From an uncultured Clostridia bacterium (lineage in GTDB: Bacteria; Bacillota; Clostridia; Christensenellales; Borkfalkiaceae): a stretch of DNA of 64,000 bases. Below the pieces are notes generated by a model. The model was not told where the DNA came from and ran no database searches. It worked only from the letters and a program-made list of their open reading frames with translations. Below, in pieces: positions 9,113 through 16,922 of the stretch. The first letter of the stretch is position 1. Each line of letters opens with the position of its first letter. The position numbers were made by a program, and so were the translations under genes. The stretch covers positions 1 to 64,000 of the forward strand of contig CAKQMB010000015.1 of assembly GCA_934254825.1 (NCBI GenBank). Direction: 5' to 3'.

Positions 9113-9142
9113 TTGACAACGCCGCCTTGACAATGGTAATAT
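9113..9142 (+). promoter_or_regulatory. Promoter of the metNIQ operon
   Basis: TTGACA at 9113-9118 and TAATAT at 9137-9142 are 18 bases apart. The predicted start near 9149 leaves a leader of about 240 bases before metN. Confidence 0.6.
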
Positions 9143-9196
9143 GAATTCACCGACGGGAGGAAAACCCTCTTTTCGGATTTTTAAAGGAGCGACGAT

Positions 9197-9310
9197 TTGT
9201 CGGCAAACGTTATGAAAAATAGTTTTGTAGTTTCTATGCGAATGTTAACATCCCGGGCATTTATGCGCGGGCTTATTGCCGACCGCTTTTCGGATACTTC
9301 GGATATATAA
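9197..9310 (+). CDS. Met-rich leader peptide of the metNIQ operon (candidate)
   Basis: A 37-codon ORF starts with TTG, seven bases after AAAGGAG, and ends at TAA 9308-9310. It reads MSANVMKNSFVVSMRMLTSR then AFMRGLIADRFSDTSDI, with Met at positions 1, 6, 14, 16 and 23. It lies between the operon promoter and a T-run hairpin at 9329-9363 directly before metN. CCCGGGC at 9252-9258, inside the ORF, is complementary to GCCCGGG at 9329-9335, the 5' arm of that hairpin, so ribosome position could decide whether the hairpin forms. That suggests attenuation by methionyl-tRNA supply. No SAM riboswitch or T-box core is visible in the leader. Confidence 0.5.
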   Translation: MSANVMKNSFVVSMRMLTSRAFMRGLIADRFSDTSDI

Positions 9311-9328
9311 GCCTTAACGCGAAACCTT

Positions 9329-9363
9329 GCCCGGGACTTTTTATTGAGTTCCGGGCTTTTTTT
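9329..9363 (+). terminator. Attenuator-like hairpin before metN
   Basis: GCCCGGGA at 9329-9336 pairs with TTCCGGGC at 9349-9356, followed by a T-run. It ends only about 25 bases before the metN start codon, so it must be read through for metN expression. Confidence 0.75.
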
Positions 9364-9388
9364 ATACTTTTTTTTACAGGAGAGTTTT

Positions 9389-10423
9389 ATGATCGAATTA
9401 AAAAATCTCGGCAAGGTTTATTCGTCGAAAAAAGGAGATTTTACCGCGCTGAAAAATATAAACTTAACGATCGAAGACGGTGACGTTTTCGGGATAATCG
9501 GACTGTCGGGCGCGGGGAAAAGTACGCTCGTGCGATGTATAAATTTGCTGGAAAAACCGACTTCGGGCAGCGTTATTATCGACGGCGAGGATTTAACGAC
9601 GGCAAGCAGAGAAAGACTTCGCGTTATACGAAGAAAAGTCGCGATGATTTTTCAGCAGTTCAATCTTTTGCAACAAAGGAGCGTGCTGAAAAACGTGGAA
9701 CTCGCGGGCGAAATCGGCGGAGATGCAGACAAGAAAAAAGAAGCCGCAAGCAAAAAAGAAAGCAAAAAGAGCAGAAAAGAAAAGGCGATTAAACTTCTTG
9801 AAACGGTGGGTCTCGGAGATAAACTTAACGCTTACCCTTCGGAACTTTCGGGCGGACAGCAACAAAGGGTGGCTATTGCCCGCGCGCTTATGACCGATCC
9901 GAAAGTGCTTTTGTGCGACGAAGCCACATCCGCGCTCGACCCCGAAACTACGAAATCCGTTCTCGAACTTCTGAAAGAACTTAACAGAAAGCTCAATCTC
10001 ACGATAGTGATAATTTCTCATCAGATGTCCGTGATAGAAGCGATTTGCAACAAAGTCGCGATAATGGATAAATCGGAAATAGTTACGAGCGGATATTTGC
10101 AGGACATTTTCCTTTCCCCGAAAGAAAAAATCGCGAAAAAGCTTATTTATTCGGGCAAAATAAACGCCGGGATAAAGGGGGAAAAGCTTGTTAAACTTAT
10201 GTTCGAAGGTTCGATCGACAAGCCGATCATAACGAATATTATTCAGGAATGTAACATTCTTCTTTCCGTGTTCTATGCTGAAACAAAAGTTATAAACGGC
10301 AAAACTTACGGGCAGATTATTTTCAGGCTTCCTTATTACGACGAGGATATCAACAAGCTTTGCGGGTATCTGGACGAAAAGGGAGTTAATTACGAGGAGG
10401 TTTATAGCGATGACTTTTGCTGA
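9389..10423 (+). CDS. metN: Methionine ABC transporter ATP-binding protein MetN
   Basis: The start is ATG 9389, after ACAGGAG; this gives 344 residues. The Walker A motif GLSGAGKST is at 38-46, the signature LSGGQQQR at 153-160 and Walker B VLLCDEATSALD near 173-184. The C-terminal 80 residues match the NIL (methionine-sensing) domain of MetN. It powers import of D/L-methionine with MetI and MetQ at the membrane. An unusual Lys/Glu/Ser-rich stretch (about residues 110-131, DADKKKEAASKKESKKSRKE) is inserted between the Q-loop and the signature, where MetN proteins are normally shorter. It overlaps metI by 14 bases. Confidence 0.95.
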   Translation: MIELKNLGKVYSSKKGDFTALKNINLTIEDGDVFGIIGLSGAGKSTLVRCINLLEKPTSGSVIIDGEDLTTASRERLRVIRRKVAMIFQQFNLLQQRSVLKNVELAGEIGGDADKKKEAASKKESKKSRKEKAIKLLETVGLGDKLNAYPSELSGGQQQRVAIARALMTDPKVLLCDEATSALDPETTKSVLELLKELNRKLNLTIVIISHQMSVIEAICNKVAIMDKSEIVTSGYLQDIFLSPKEKIAKKLIYSGKINAGIKGEKLVKLMFEGSIDKPIITNIIQECNILLSVFYAETKVINGKTYGQIIFRLPYYDEDINKLCGYLDEKGVNYEEVYSDDFC

Positions 10424-11081
10424 GATAGCGACTATGACGGGCGAAACGCTCTTAATGACTTTAATCTCTACGTTTTTCGCGTATATTTTGGGTTTGCCGT
10501 GCGGCGTACTTCTAAACGTTACGGGCAAAAACGGCTTGAAACCTTGCAGGTGGCTTAATTTTACGGTGGGGCTAATCGTGAACGTTCTGCGTTCCGTGCC
10601 GTGCCTTATCGTTATCGTTTTATGTATTCCGTGGACGAGAGCGTGGTTCGGAAAGGGTACGGGAGAGTGGTTTACCATAATAATTCCTATGACGGTATGC
10701 GCGTTCGGACTTGTTTCGAGGATAGTGGAGCAGTCGCTTGCGGAAGTTCCGACGGGCGAGATAGAGGCGATAAGGTCGCTCGGCGCAACCGACTTTCAGC
10801 TCATAACGAAAGTGCTTTTGCCCGAAGCGAAAACGTCGCTTATCACGGGAGTTGCGGTGGTTGCGGTGAGCGTTCTGGGGTATACTTCGTTTGCTTACAA
10901 CATAGGAGCGGGCGGACTTATTTCGGGAATATATACTTTTTACACGAGGAACACGGGGGATTATCTTTCTTCCGCAACGTTCTGGGCACTTATAGTAATC
11001 GTGGTGATAATAGTTCAGCTTATTCAGGAAGCGGGGCTTAAAATAGCAAAATTAACGGATAAAAGGAGATTGTTAAAATGA
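10410..11081 (+). CDS. metI: Methionine ABC transporter permease MetI
   Basis: The protein has 223 residues with five or so hydrophobic segments and the cytoplasmic coupling loop EIEAIRSLGATDFQLITKVLLPEA, which is the EAA motif that docks on MetN. Length and order match MetI of metNIQ operons. The start codon lies inside the end of metN, 9 bases after GAGGAGG, so translation is coupled. The stop overlaps the metQ start (ATGA). Confidence 0.95.
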   Translation: MTFAEIATMTGETLLMTLISTFFAYILGLPCGVLLNVTGKNGLKPCRWLNFTVGLIVNVLRSVPCLIVIVLCIPWTRAWFGKGTGEWFTIIIPMTVCAFGLVSRIVEQSLAEVPTGEIEAIRSLGATDFQLITKVLLPEAKTSLITGVAVVAVSVLGYTSFAYNIGAGGLISGIYTFYTRNTGDYLSSATFWALIVIVVIIVQLIQEAGLKIAKLTDKRRLLK

Positions 11082-11980
11082 AAAAATTGTCAAAGCTTGT
11101 TTATGTTTTTATTCTTTCGCTCATAACGGTTTTCACGGCTTGTTTTGCGGGCGGCTGCTCGGACACGGACAAGTCGGCGAAGGAAATTTCCGTTTGCGCC
11201 TCGGGCGTACCGCACGCGGAAATTCTTAACGGTATCGTGAAAAGCGAACTCGAAAAGAGAGGTTACACGCTGAAAGTCACCGTTCTCGACTGGACAATGC
11301 AGAACGACGCCGTCGCGAACGGCGATTACGACGCGAATTATTTTCAACACGTTCCCTATCTCGAAACTTATGCGGGGAAAACAAAGCTTTTCGCATCGTG
11401 TAAAGTCCACTACGAGCCGCTCGGGATTTATTACGGAAAAGCCGCCGATGGAACAGCTGTTAAGAGCGGAAAAACGTTCGAAATTTGCGACGACGTTACG
11501 AACGCGATAAGAGCTTTTCAGCTTCTCGAACAAAAAGGCGTTATAAGCAGAGCAGCCGAGGGTGAAAATTTTCCGATAAACGCGGCGGGAGATAGTCTTA
11601 ATATCGGAGCGACGAGCAAAACGTGGACGAGCAAAAACGGCGGAGTTACGGTTACTCTTGTTGCCGAAAATTTGCTTGTTTCCTCTATGGGGGACTACGA
11701 TTTTGCGCTTCTTCCTTGCAACACCGCGTATTCCGGGAGAATTTCTTCCGTAAAACGCGCGGCTGTCGAGGACGATACCGAACAGGTCGCGGGCAAAGCC
11801 AACGTTATCGCGGCGAGGTTGAACGACTATAAAAACAACGCCGAATATAAAGCGAAAATAGACGCGCTCACCGAGGTTATGCTTTCCAAGGAAGTTGCCG
11901 ATTATTTTGCCGAAAAATATCTCGGCGCAATGATTTGCGATTCCTCAACGCAGATAGATTTAAGAAGTAAGATTGCCTGA
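11078..11980 (+). CDS. metQ: Methionine-binding lipoprotein MetQ (NlpA family)
   Basis: The protein has 300 residues. A lipoprotein signal peptide ends FAGGC (Cys 27). Then comes the NlpA family start pattern EISVCASGVPHAEIL, with DWTMQNDAVANGDYDANYFQ and HYEPLGIYYGK matching the methionine-binding cleft of MetQ proteins. It captures methionine outside the cell and delivers it to MetI. A 4-base overlap couples it to metI. A terminator follows at 12023-12062. Confidence 0.95.
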   Translation: MKKLSKLVYVFILSLITVFTACFAGGCSDTDKSAKEISVCASGVPHAEILNGIVKSELEKRGYTLKVTVLDWTMQNDAVANGDYDANYFQHVPYLETYAGKTKLFASCKVHYEPLGIYYGKAADGTAVKSGKTFEICDDVTNAIRAFQLLEQKGVISRAAEGENFPINAAGDSLNIGATSKTWTSKNGGVTVTLVAENLLVSSMGDYDFALLPCNTAYSGRISSVKRAAVEDDTEQVAGKANVIAARLNDYKNNAEYKAKIDALTEVMLSKEVADYFAEKYLGAMICDSSTQIDLRSKIA

Positions 11981-12022
11981 ACAATTTGAAATATTCTTAA
12001 AATCATACTTCATCGAAATATA

Positions 12023-12062
12023 AAAAAATACGCAAAGCTTGAAACGCCTTGCGTATTTTTTA
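12023..12062 (+). terminator. Terminator of metNIQ
   Basis: AATACGCAA pairs with TTGCGTATT, followed by TTTTTTAT. Confidence 0.85.
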
Positions 12063-12100
12063 TTGCGTGATTTTATTGCGCGGGTTGGCAACAATTTTTT

Positions 12101-12127
12101 AAAAAGTCGGTCTATAAGTCGATAAAC
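12101..12127 (-). repeat. Dispersed ATCGACTTATA repeat, copy 2
   Basis: The minus strand reads GTTTATCGACTTATAGACCG followed by ACTTTTT. It lies just after the metQ terminator. Confidence 0.8.
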
Positions 12128-12189
12128 AGATAAAACGAGCAGTCATCAGACCGCCCGTTTTGTTTTCAATGTTAAATTGTATCTGCGGA

Positions 12190-12924
12190 TTATATGTTGA
12201 TTCCCGTATATGTGTTGCGAATAACGATAGGGGAAAGAACTTGATTTTTTTCGGCATCCTTCCATACTTTTTCGTTATGAGTTAAACTGACAAGATATCC
12301 TGCCGTGTAAATACCGTATTTTTTATAGGTTTCTTCCAGAACCTTTTCCGTTGTTTTATCGAATGAAACTTTTTTGCCGTCTTTGATAGGATTGTTATGA
12401 TAGTTTACAAATTGTTTCCAGACCTCTTCTACAACCGGTCCGTAGTTCCAGCATTTTATCGGTTCGCGGAAAATTGTTCTGTTGTTCAACTTCAAGGAAA
12501 TTGCCTGAGCAAAGTATAATAATTTTTGCAGTTTTAAAGGGGTTATATAATCCGAGTCTTCCTGAGCTTCTCCTGCCGCTTTATCGATAAACCAGTAAGC
12601 AACGTCTACCGCCTTGTTATCACCGATAGTAATATCAGCGTCTTCATCGAGAACGGTGTTTTTAGCTTTTGTCGTTGCAATATCGAAATCGTTTTGTAAG
12701 CCTAACCAGTAACCGGCGGGCATACCGAAAATCGGCTCTATCGCAATGGCAAAATCGGTGTTAATGCTTCTTTTTCCTTTGATAATTTCATTGATAATTG
12801 TTTTGGAGATTCCCGTTTTTGCCGAAAGCTCGGACTGTTTCATTCCGATATCGCTTAAAGCCTCTTTTAAAAACTCGCCCGGGTGGATTGCATAATCAAA
12901 AGTGTAATTATTATTAGTCGCCAT
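12190..12924 (-). CDS. higA: HigA-type antitoxin fused to a Panacea (SocA-like, DUF4065) domain
   Basis: The protein has 244 residues. Residues 8-85 match HigA antitoxins (HPGEFLKEAL, KQSELSAKTGISKTIINEII). Residues 105-235 match the Panacea/DUF4065 fold (ITPLKLQKLLYFAQAISLKL, CWNYGPVVEEVWKQF). Panacea domains are known as antitoxin modules that neutralise varied toxins. The gene follows and overlaps the HigB-like toxin gene by 11 bases; toxin-first order is typical of hig loci. It probably neutralises that toxin and represses the shared promoter near 13255-13302. It has no visible terminator of its own. Confidence 0.85.
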   Translation of the reverse strand: MATNNNYTFDYAIHPGEFLKEALSDIGMKQSELSAKTGISKTIINEIIKGKRSINTDFAIAIEPIFGMPAGYWLGLQNDFDIATTKAKNTVLDEDADITIGDNKAVDVAYWFIDKAAGEAQEDSDYITPLKLQKLLYFAQAISLKLNNRTIFREPIKCWNYGPVVEEVWKQFVNYHNNPIKDGKKVSFDKTTEKVLEETYKKYGIYTAGYLVSLTHNEKVWKDAEKNQVLSPIVIRNTYTGINI

Positions 12925-13231
12925 AATGATTTGATACCTCCAAGATTGTTATTTCGTCTTCTTCAACCTGTATTTTCACTAAACTCGTTAATCTGTACGA
13001 GTAATTTATAGATAAACTTGTTATTCCCCTTTTATCGCCTGTCAAGTCGTGCGCTCTGTAACGTTTTAAAATCGGTTGTGTATAAAAATCCGCGAATTTC
13101 TGCACATTTTTTAAATTTAACATCAGCATTGCCAAAGCCTTGGCAATATTTTTATTGCCGAGTTCTTTCACAGCTTCGCCGTAACTCACGCATATTTTTT
13201 CGACTTTTTTATTTGCGTATTTTATTATCAT
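12914..13231 (-). CDS. higB: HigB/RelE-family toxin (mRNA interferase)
   Basis: The protein has 105 residues. The C-terminal half (FYTQPILKRYRAHDLTGDKR, LSINYSYRLTSLV, ILEVSNHYGD) follows the HigB killer-protein pattern, with a conserved Arg/His cluster before the last strands and a terminal HYGD box. HigB toxins cut mRNA on ribosomes. It is the first gene of a two-gene operon with the HigA-Panacea antitoxin. Its N-terminus (MIIKYANKKVEKICVSYGEA) is standard for the family. Confidence 0.88.
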   Translation of the reverse strand: MIIKYANKKVEKICVSYGEAVKELGNKNIAKALAMLMLNLKNVQKFADFYTQPILKRYRAHDLTGDKRGITSLSINYSYRLTSLVKIQVEEDEITILEVSNHYGD

Positions 13232-13254
13232 TATATGTAATGCCTTATAGTTTG

Positions 13255-13302
13255 TTCACGTTTTTGTGAATTTATTATAACACCGAGATTTGAAATAGTC
13301 AA
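13255..13302 (-). promoter_or_regulatory. Promoter and candidate operator of the higBA operon
   Basis: On the minus strand TTGACT (13297-13302) and TATAAT (13274-13279) are 17 bases apart. The inverted repeat TTCAC-N6-GTGAA at 13255-13270 overlaps the predicted start site and is a likely HigA operator. Confidence 0.6.
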
Positions 13303-13374
13303 ATATTACGGACATATTTTCTGAAAAATTTTTCATTAAATTGATTATAGATAAAATCTAAAAATGACAGAATA

Positions 13375-13395
13375 TCGGTCTATAAGTCGATAAAC
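13375..13395 (-). repeat. Dispersed ATCGACTTATA repeat, copy 3
   Basis: The minus strand reads GTTTATCGACTTATAGACCG. The GACTTTT tail seen in other copies is degraded here. Confidence 0.75.
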
Positions 13396-13490
13396 GGGCA
13401 AAATCTGCGTTCATTGCGATATAATTTAACGATTAAAAACAAAAACGAATTCGCTTTATTGTTGCTTAACATAACGAATTCGTTTTTTTA

Positions 13491-13833
13491 TTAGTCTGAA
13501 AATAATTCAATTAAGGCTTGTTGTTTTTCGGGAGATAGTTTTCGGAAAGAAGTAATGATTTTCTTTTCCCGCTCGGTTAAATGTAAGAAAGCGCGGGGCG
13601 GAAAATCTTTGTCGGAATTTTCAAAATCGATCTTCGTCGGGTACTCCGAGCAAATCGTATAAACTGACGTCGTAAAGTTTTGCCAACTCCACAAGTTTTT
13701 CATACTCGGGGCGGGAAACGTCGTTTTCCCAGTCGCTGACGTTAGATTGATGAATAGATAACTTCTCGGCGACTTGTTTTTGAGTGTAGCCACGTTCTTT
13801 ACGGGCGTTTTTGAAGTAAATTCCGTAATTCAT
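13491..13833 (-). pseudogene. XRE-family controller-like regulator, frameshifted after the HTH
   Basis: The first part, 13833 down to 13621, encodes a 70-residue XRE protein (YGIYFKNARKERGYTQKQVA, QSNVSDWENDVSRPEYEKL) that stops after DLLGVPDEDRF. The next frame continues, to the stop at 13491, with FPPRAFLHLTEREKKIITSF and RKLSPEKQQALIELFSD. That is the tail usually found on such regulators, so an indel near 13625-13640 seems to have split it. The HTH part may still function as a short controller (C-protein-like). The gene is divergent from a DNA methylase, with two palindromes between them. It may be a true short gene, a pseudogene or a sequencing error. Confidence 0.7.
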
Positions 13834-13852
13834 TATAATTATTTTAACAAAA

Positions 13853-13902
13853 ATGTGTATCGCACATTGACAAATATGTGCAATGCACATATAATATATG
13901 TA
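13853..13902 (+). promoter_or_regulatory. Operator-promoter between the XRE regulator and the methylase; leaderless start
   Basis: TTGACA at 13867-13872 and TATAAT at 13890-13895 are 17 bases apart. The expected start site falls on the ATG at 13902, and no ribosome binding site exists, so the mRNA is probably leaderless. Two palindromes overlap the promoter: AATGTG-N5-CACATT upstream and across the -35 box, and ATGTGC-AAT-GCACAT in the spacer. They are natural binding sites for the divergent XRE protein. Confidence 0.65.
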
Positions 13903-14636
13903 TGGCAAAATATCAAGATAATGACAAATCGCAAAAAACACAGATAAAATCGAAAAAGCGGGTTGCCGAACACGGCGAAGTTTTTACAAACGAAAGAGAA
14001 GTAAAGGCAATGTGCGATCTGGTCGCGCAGGAATGTGAGCGGATTGACAGCCGATTTTTAGAACCCGCGTGCGGCGACGGTAATTTTTTAGCCGAGATTT
14101 TAACGCGAAAACTTACTACCGTAAAAAAGCTCTACAAGTCCAACACTTACGATTATGAGCGGTATTCCGTTCTGGCGGTAACGAGCGTTTACGGCGTAGA
14201 TATTTTATCCGATAACGTGGCAGAGTGCCGCGAACGGCTTTTTATACTGTGGGATAAAGAGTATAAAGCGGTTTGCAAAAAGGCTGTCGCGCAGGAAACG
14301 CGCGAAGCGGTGAAATATATTCTTTCAAAAAATATTTTATGCGGCAACGCCTTAACGCTTATGTGTGTGGACGAAAATCAAAAAGATACCGAAACGCCGA
14401 TAATTTTCCCCGAATGGAGTTTAATGCTCGGCGCGAAGCTGAAACGCCGCGATTTTCGGCTTGACGTAATGCTGAAAGCGAACGACAAACCCCAAAACGG
14501 ACAATCGTCTTTATTCGATATATCCGAGGAAATTCGGAAATTCATTTCGATAAATCCCGTAACAAAAGAATATATGGCAGAGCCGATATGCGAATATCCG
14601 CCCGCGCATTTCAGGAGAGTGCAGGAAAATGGCTGA
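13902..14636 (+). CDS. Adenine-specific DNA methylase-like protein, first of two
   Basis: Starting at ATG 13902 the protein has 244 residues. GEVFTNEREVKAMCDLV followed by FLEPACGDGNFLAEIL is the N6-adenine methylase entry and S-adenosylmethionine binding motif I. NILCGNALTL follows, as in Eco57I-like methylases. No NPPY catalytic motif is present, so it may need the next gene product or a partner. The C-terminal part (residues 180-244) is unassigned. It overlaps the next gene by 8 bases. It belongs to a restriction-modification or related defence operon. Confidence 0.75.
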   Translation: MAKYQDNDKSQKTQIKSKKRVAEHGEVFTNEREVKAMCDLVAQECERIDSRFLEPACGDGNFLAEILTRKLTTVKKLYKSNTYDYERYSVLAVTSVYGVDILSDNVAECRERLFILWDKEYKAVCKKAVAQETREAVKYILSKNILCGNALTLMCVDENQKDTETPIIFPEWSLMLGAKLKRRDFRLDVMLKANDKPQNGQSSLFDISEEIRKFISINPVTKEYMAEPICEYPPAHFRRVQENG

Positions 14637-16170
14637 AACTTTTTTCGATAAAATCTATAAAAATAAAACTTTGCATACGCCCGACGTTTTATCGTGCCTT
14701 GCAAATTTATCCAACGACGAAGTTTTTACCCCACCCGACGTGGTGAACAAAATGCTCGACCTTTTGCCGCAGGAATTATTCTGCGACCCGAACGCCACGT
14801 TTTTAGATCCCGCTTGCAAAACGGGTGTGTTTTTACGCGAAATCGCAAAACGTTTGCTTGTGGGGTTGGCGGATAAAATTCCCGATTTGCAAAAACGTAT
14901 CGACCATATATTCCATAACCAGCTATACGGAATAGCGATAACCGAACTCACAAGTTTGCTATCCCGCAGAAGCCTTTATTGTTCGAAATATCCGAACGGC
15001 GAATATTCGATTTCTCATTTCGACACAGCGGAAGGTAATATTCGTTATCGCCGCGTAAACCACGATTTTTCAAACGGCAAATGCAAATTCTGCGGCGCGA
15101 CAAAAACGCAATGGGATCGCGGCGAAGAAAAGGAAACCCACGCTTATGAATTTATACATACTTTAAACCCGGAGAAAATTTTCAATATGAAATTCGACGT
15201 AATTATATCTAACCCGCCTTATCAGTTATCCGACGGCGGAAGCGCAAACGGTATGAGCGCAAAGCCTATTTATCAGCATTTTATTGAAATGGCAAAAAAA
15301 CTTCGCCCTCGGTATATTACAATGATTATTCCTTCAAGGTGGTTTTCGGGCGGTAAAGGATTGGATTCTTTCAGAGATGAAATGTTGAACGATACGAGCA
15401 TTAGAGTATTGTGTGATTATGAAAATTTCAAAGATGTTTTTCCCGGGGTGGATTTAGCCGGCGGCGCTTGTTATTTCCTTTGGGATAGGGGCAACAAAGG
15501 AATTTGTAAAGTCAGAAATTATATAGGTAAAGAATATTCTGAAAGTTATAGATATTTAAATCGGTTCGATATTTTTATTCGTTCTAATATTTCTATAAAT
15601 ATCGTTGAAAAAATCACTTCTAAATACGGGAAATTTTTAAATGAAAGAGTTTCGATTAGATTGCCGTTTGGAATTACGACAACTTATCAACCGTTAAATA
15701 GCGGTGTTCCTTGCTATTTTACTCAAAAAATAGGGTTAAAATACGTTGACAAAAACGACGTGAAAGACGGATTGAACGTTATCGGAAAATGGAAATTCCT
15801 CGTCCCGAAAGCGCCGATTGCCGGGCAAACAGACTTTTCAAAGCCTGTCGGATTTTATTATGACGGGAATACCAGAATTGCAAAACCGGGTGAAATATGT
15901 TCCGAATCATGGCTTATTGCCGGAGCGTTTGACAGCGAACAAGAGACCTTATACTTCAAGTCGTATGTCTTAACGAAAACAGTGAGGTTCTTATTGTTAC
16001 AAACTGTCGTATCACAAAATATAACGAGGAAAAATTTTTGTTTCATTCCCGAATTGGAAAATTACACGCAGATTTATTCCGACGTTTATTTAAGAAAATT
16101 ATGGGATATTAACGACGAGGAGTGGAATTTGATTAAATCAAAAATCGGCGAAATCGGCGGCGAAGAATGA
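14629..16170 (+). CDS. Eco57I-like adenine-specific DNA methyltransferase
   Basis: The protein has 513 residues. DEVFTPPDVVNKMLDLL leads to motif I (FLDPACKTGVFLREIAKRL), and FDVIISNPPYQL is the catalytic NPPY motif of N6-adenine methylases. A CKFCGATKTQWDRG segment near residue 150 resembles half of a zinc site. The C-terminal half would hold target recognition (GKWKFLVPKAPIAGQ). It adds methyl groups to adenine in a specific site. AGGAAA precedes the ATG. No nuclease or helicase gene follows; a small HEPN-like gene does. Confidence 0.88.
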   Translation: MAETFFDKIYKNKTLHTPDVLSCLANLSNDEVFTPPDVVNKMLDLLPQELFCDPNATFLDPACKTGVFLREIAKRLLVGLADKIPDLQKRIDHIFHNQLYGIAITELTSLLSRRSLYCSKYPNGEYSISHFDTAEGNIRYRRVNHDFSNGKCKFCGATKTQWDRGEEKETHAYEFIHTLNPEKIFNMKFDVIISNPPYQLSDGGSANGMSAKPIYQHFIEMAKKLRPRYITMIIPSRWFSGGKGLDSFRDEMLNDTSIRVLCDYENFKDVFPGVDLAGGACYFLWDRGNKGICKVRNYIGKEYSESYRYLNRFDIFIRSNISINIVEKITSKYGKFLNERVSIRLPFGITTTYQPLNSGVPCYFTQKIGLKYVDKNDVKDGLNVIGKWKFLVPKAPIAGQTDFSKPVGFYYDGNTRIAKPGEICSESWLIAGAFDSEQETLYFKSYVLTKTVRFLLLQTVVSQNITRKNFCFIPELENYTQIYSDVYLRKLWDINDEEWNLIKSKIGEIGGEE

Positions 16171-16529
16171 TGACAAATAATATCGGTAATAAAACCTATG
16201 TATGGGGTGATACTATGGAAATAATCAAAAAAGAATATAGAGAAGAGTATGAAAAAAGAGTAAGAGAAATTAAAAATGTTTTTTTAAATGCTTACTCGGA
16301 TTACTATAATTTGGTTTATATAGAGCCGTATCTTGAAAAATATAAATCGAAAAGCGATATTGTGGACGAAAAAATACTATTACAGCCCGCAAGACACTTT
16401 ATGGAATCAATCGTCAGAACGATTCAAGAAGAGTTAATTCTTATCGTTTGTTCGCTTGAAAATAAAGATAACAAGGCAAATTCAGTTACTCAATTAAAGG
16501 CAAAGTTACGTAATTATTTGGTAAATTAG
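16167..16529 (+). CDS. Small HEPN-like (AbiU2-type) protein, tentative
   Basis: The 120-residue helical protein overlaps the methylase stop codon (ATGA); an internal ATG at 16215 is an alternative start. LLQPARHFMESIVRTIQEEL followed by ILIVCSLEN resembles the core helix pair of AbiU2-type HEPN domains, which usually read ARHFF...LARL. The match is by eye and weak. If correct, it would be an RNase-like or abortive-infection component carried in the methylase operon. Codon use is AT-richer than in the methylase. Confidence 0.45.
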   Translation: MMTNNIGNKTYVWGDTMEIIKKEYREEYEKRVREIKNVFLNAYSDYYNLVYIEPYLEKYKSKSDIVDEKILLQPARHFMESIVRTIQEELILIVCSLENKDNKANSVTQLKAKLRNYLVN

Positions 16530-16918
16530 GGGTTGTTGAGGCGGATAGTGAAATTGATGATTGTCTGGGATTTGAAAATGGATAAATAACTGCCGTCATT
16601 TTCCAATAACTCGTCATCAGAAGAGTGGGCATTGCTCATTGTTTGAATTTCTGGGGCGGTAGTGTAAGTCGAGAGCAGGGAAGCGGTAGGGGAGTTTTGA
16701 GTCGATTGAGGTAATGCCCCCTCATGAACGCTTGCCTGAATGCCGAGCAATGAAACTTTGTTTGCGTCCTCATTTTCTGAGGTGCTTTCCTGAGTGGTTG
16801 AAGTGCTTTCGGATGTGGTATTCGATGTTGAATCGTCTATATCGTCAAAACAGCCTGTAAGCAAGCAGGACGATATTATCATAATCAAACATATAATCAG
16901 TGCTAATATTTTTTTCAT
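16526..16918 (-). CDS. Small lipoprotein, unknown function
   Basis: The protein has 130 residues with a lipoprotein signal peptide (IISSCLLTGC, Cys 23). A Ser/Thr/Glu-rich unstructured stretch and a short hydrophobic tail follow. No domain is recognised. It is the last of three small genes read leftward, each with an envelope or membrane feature, and overlaps the convergent HEPN-like gene by 4 bases. Confidence 0.65.
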   Translation of the reverse strand: MKKILALIICLIMIISSCLLTGCFDDIDDSTSNTTSESTSTTQESTSENEDANKVSLLGIQASVHEGALPQSTQNSPTASLLSTYTTAPEIQTMSNAHSSDDELLENDGSYLSIFKSQTIINFTIRLNNP

Positions 16919-16922
16919 TGTT

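Noticed and set aside
9140..9388. SAM riboswitch or T-box upstream of metN
   Set aside because: The conserved cores of both are absent; the leader ORF and hairpin explain the region better.
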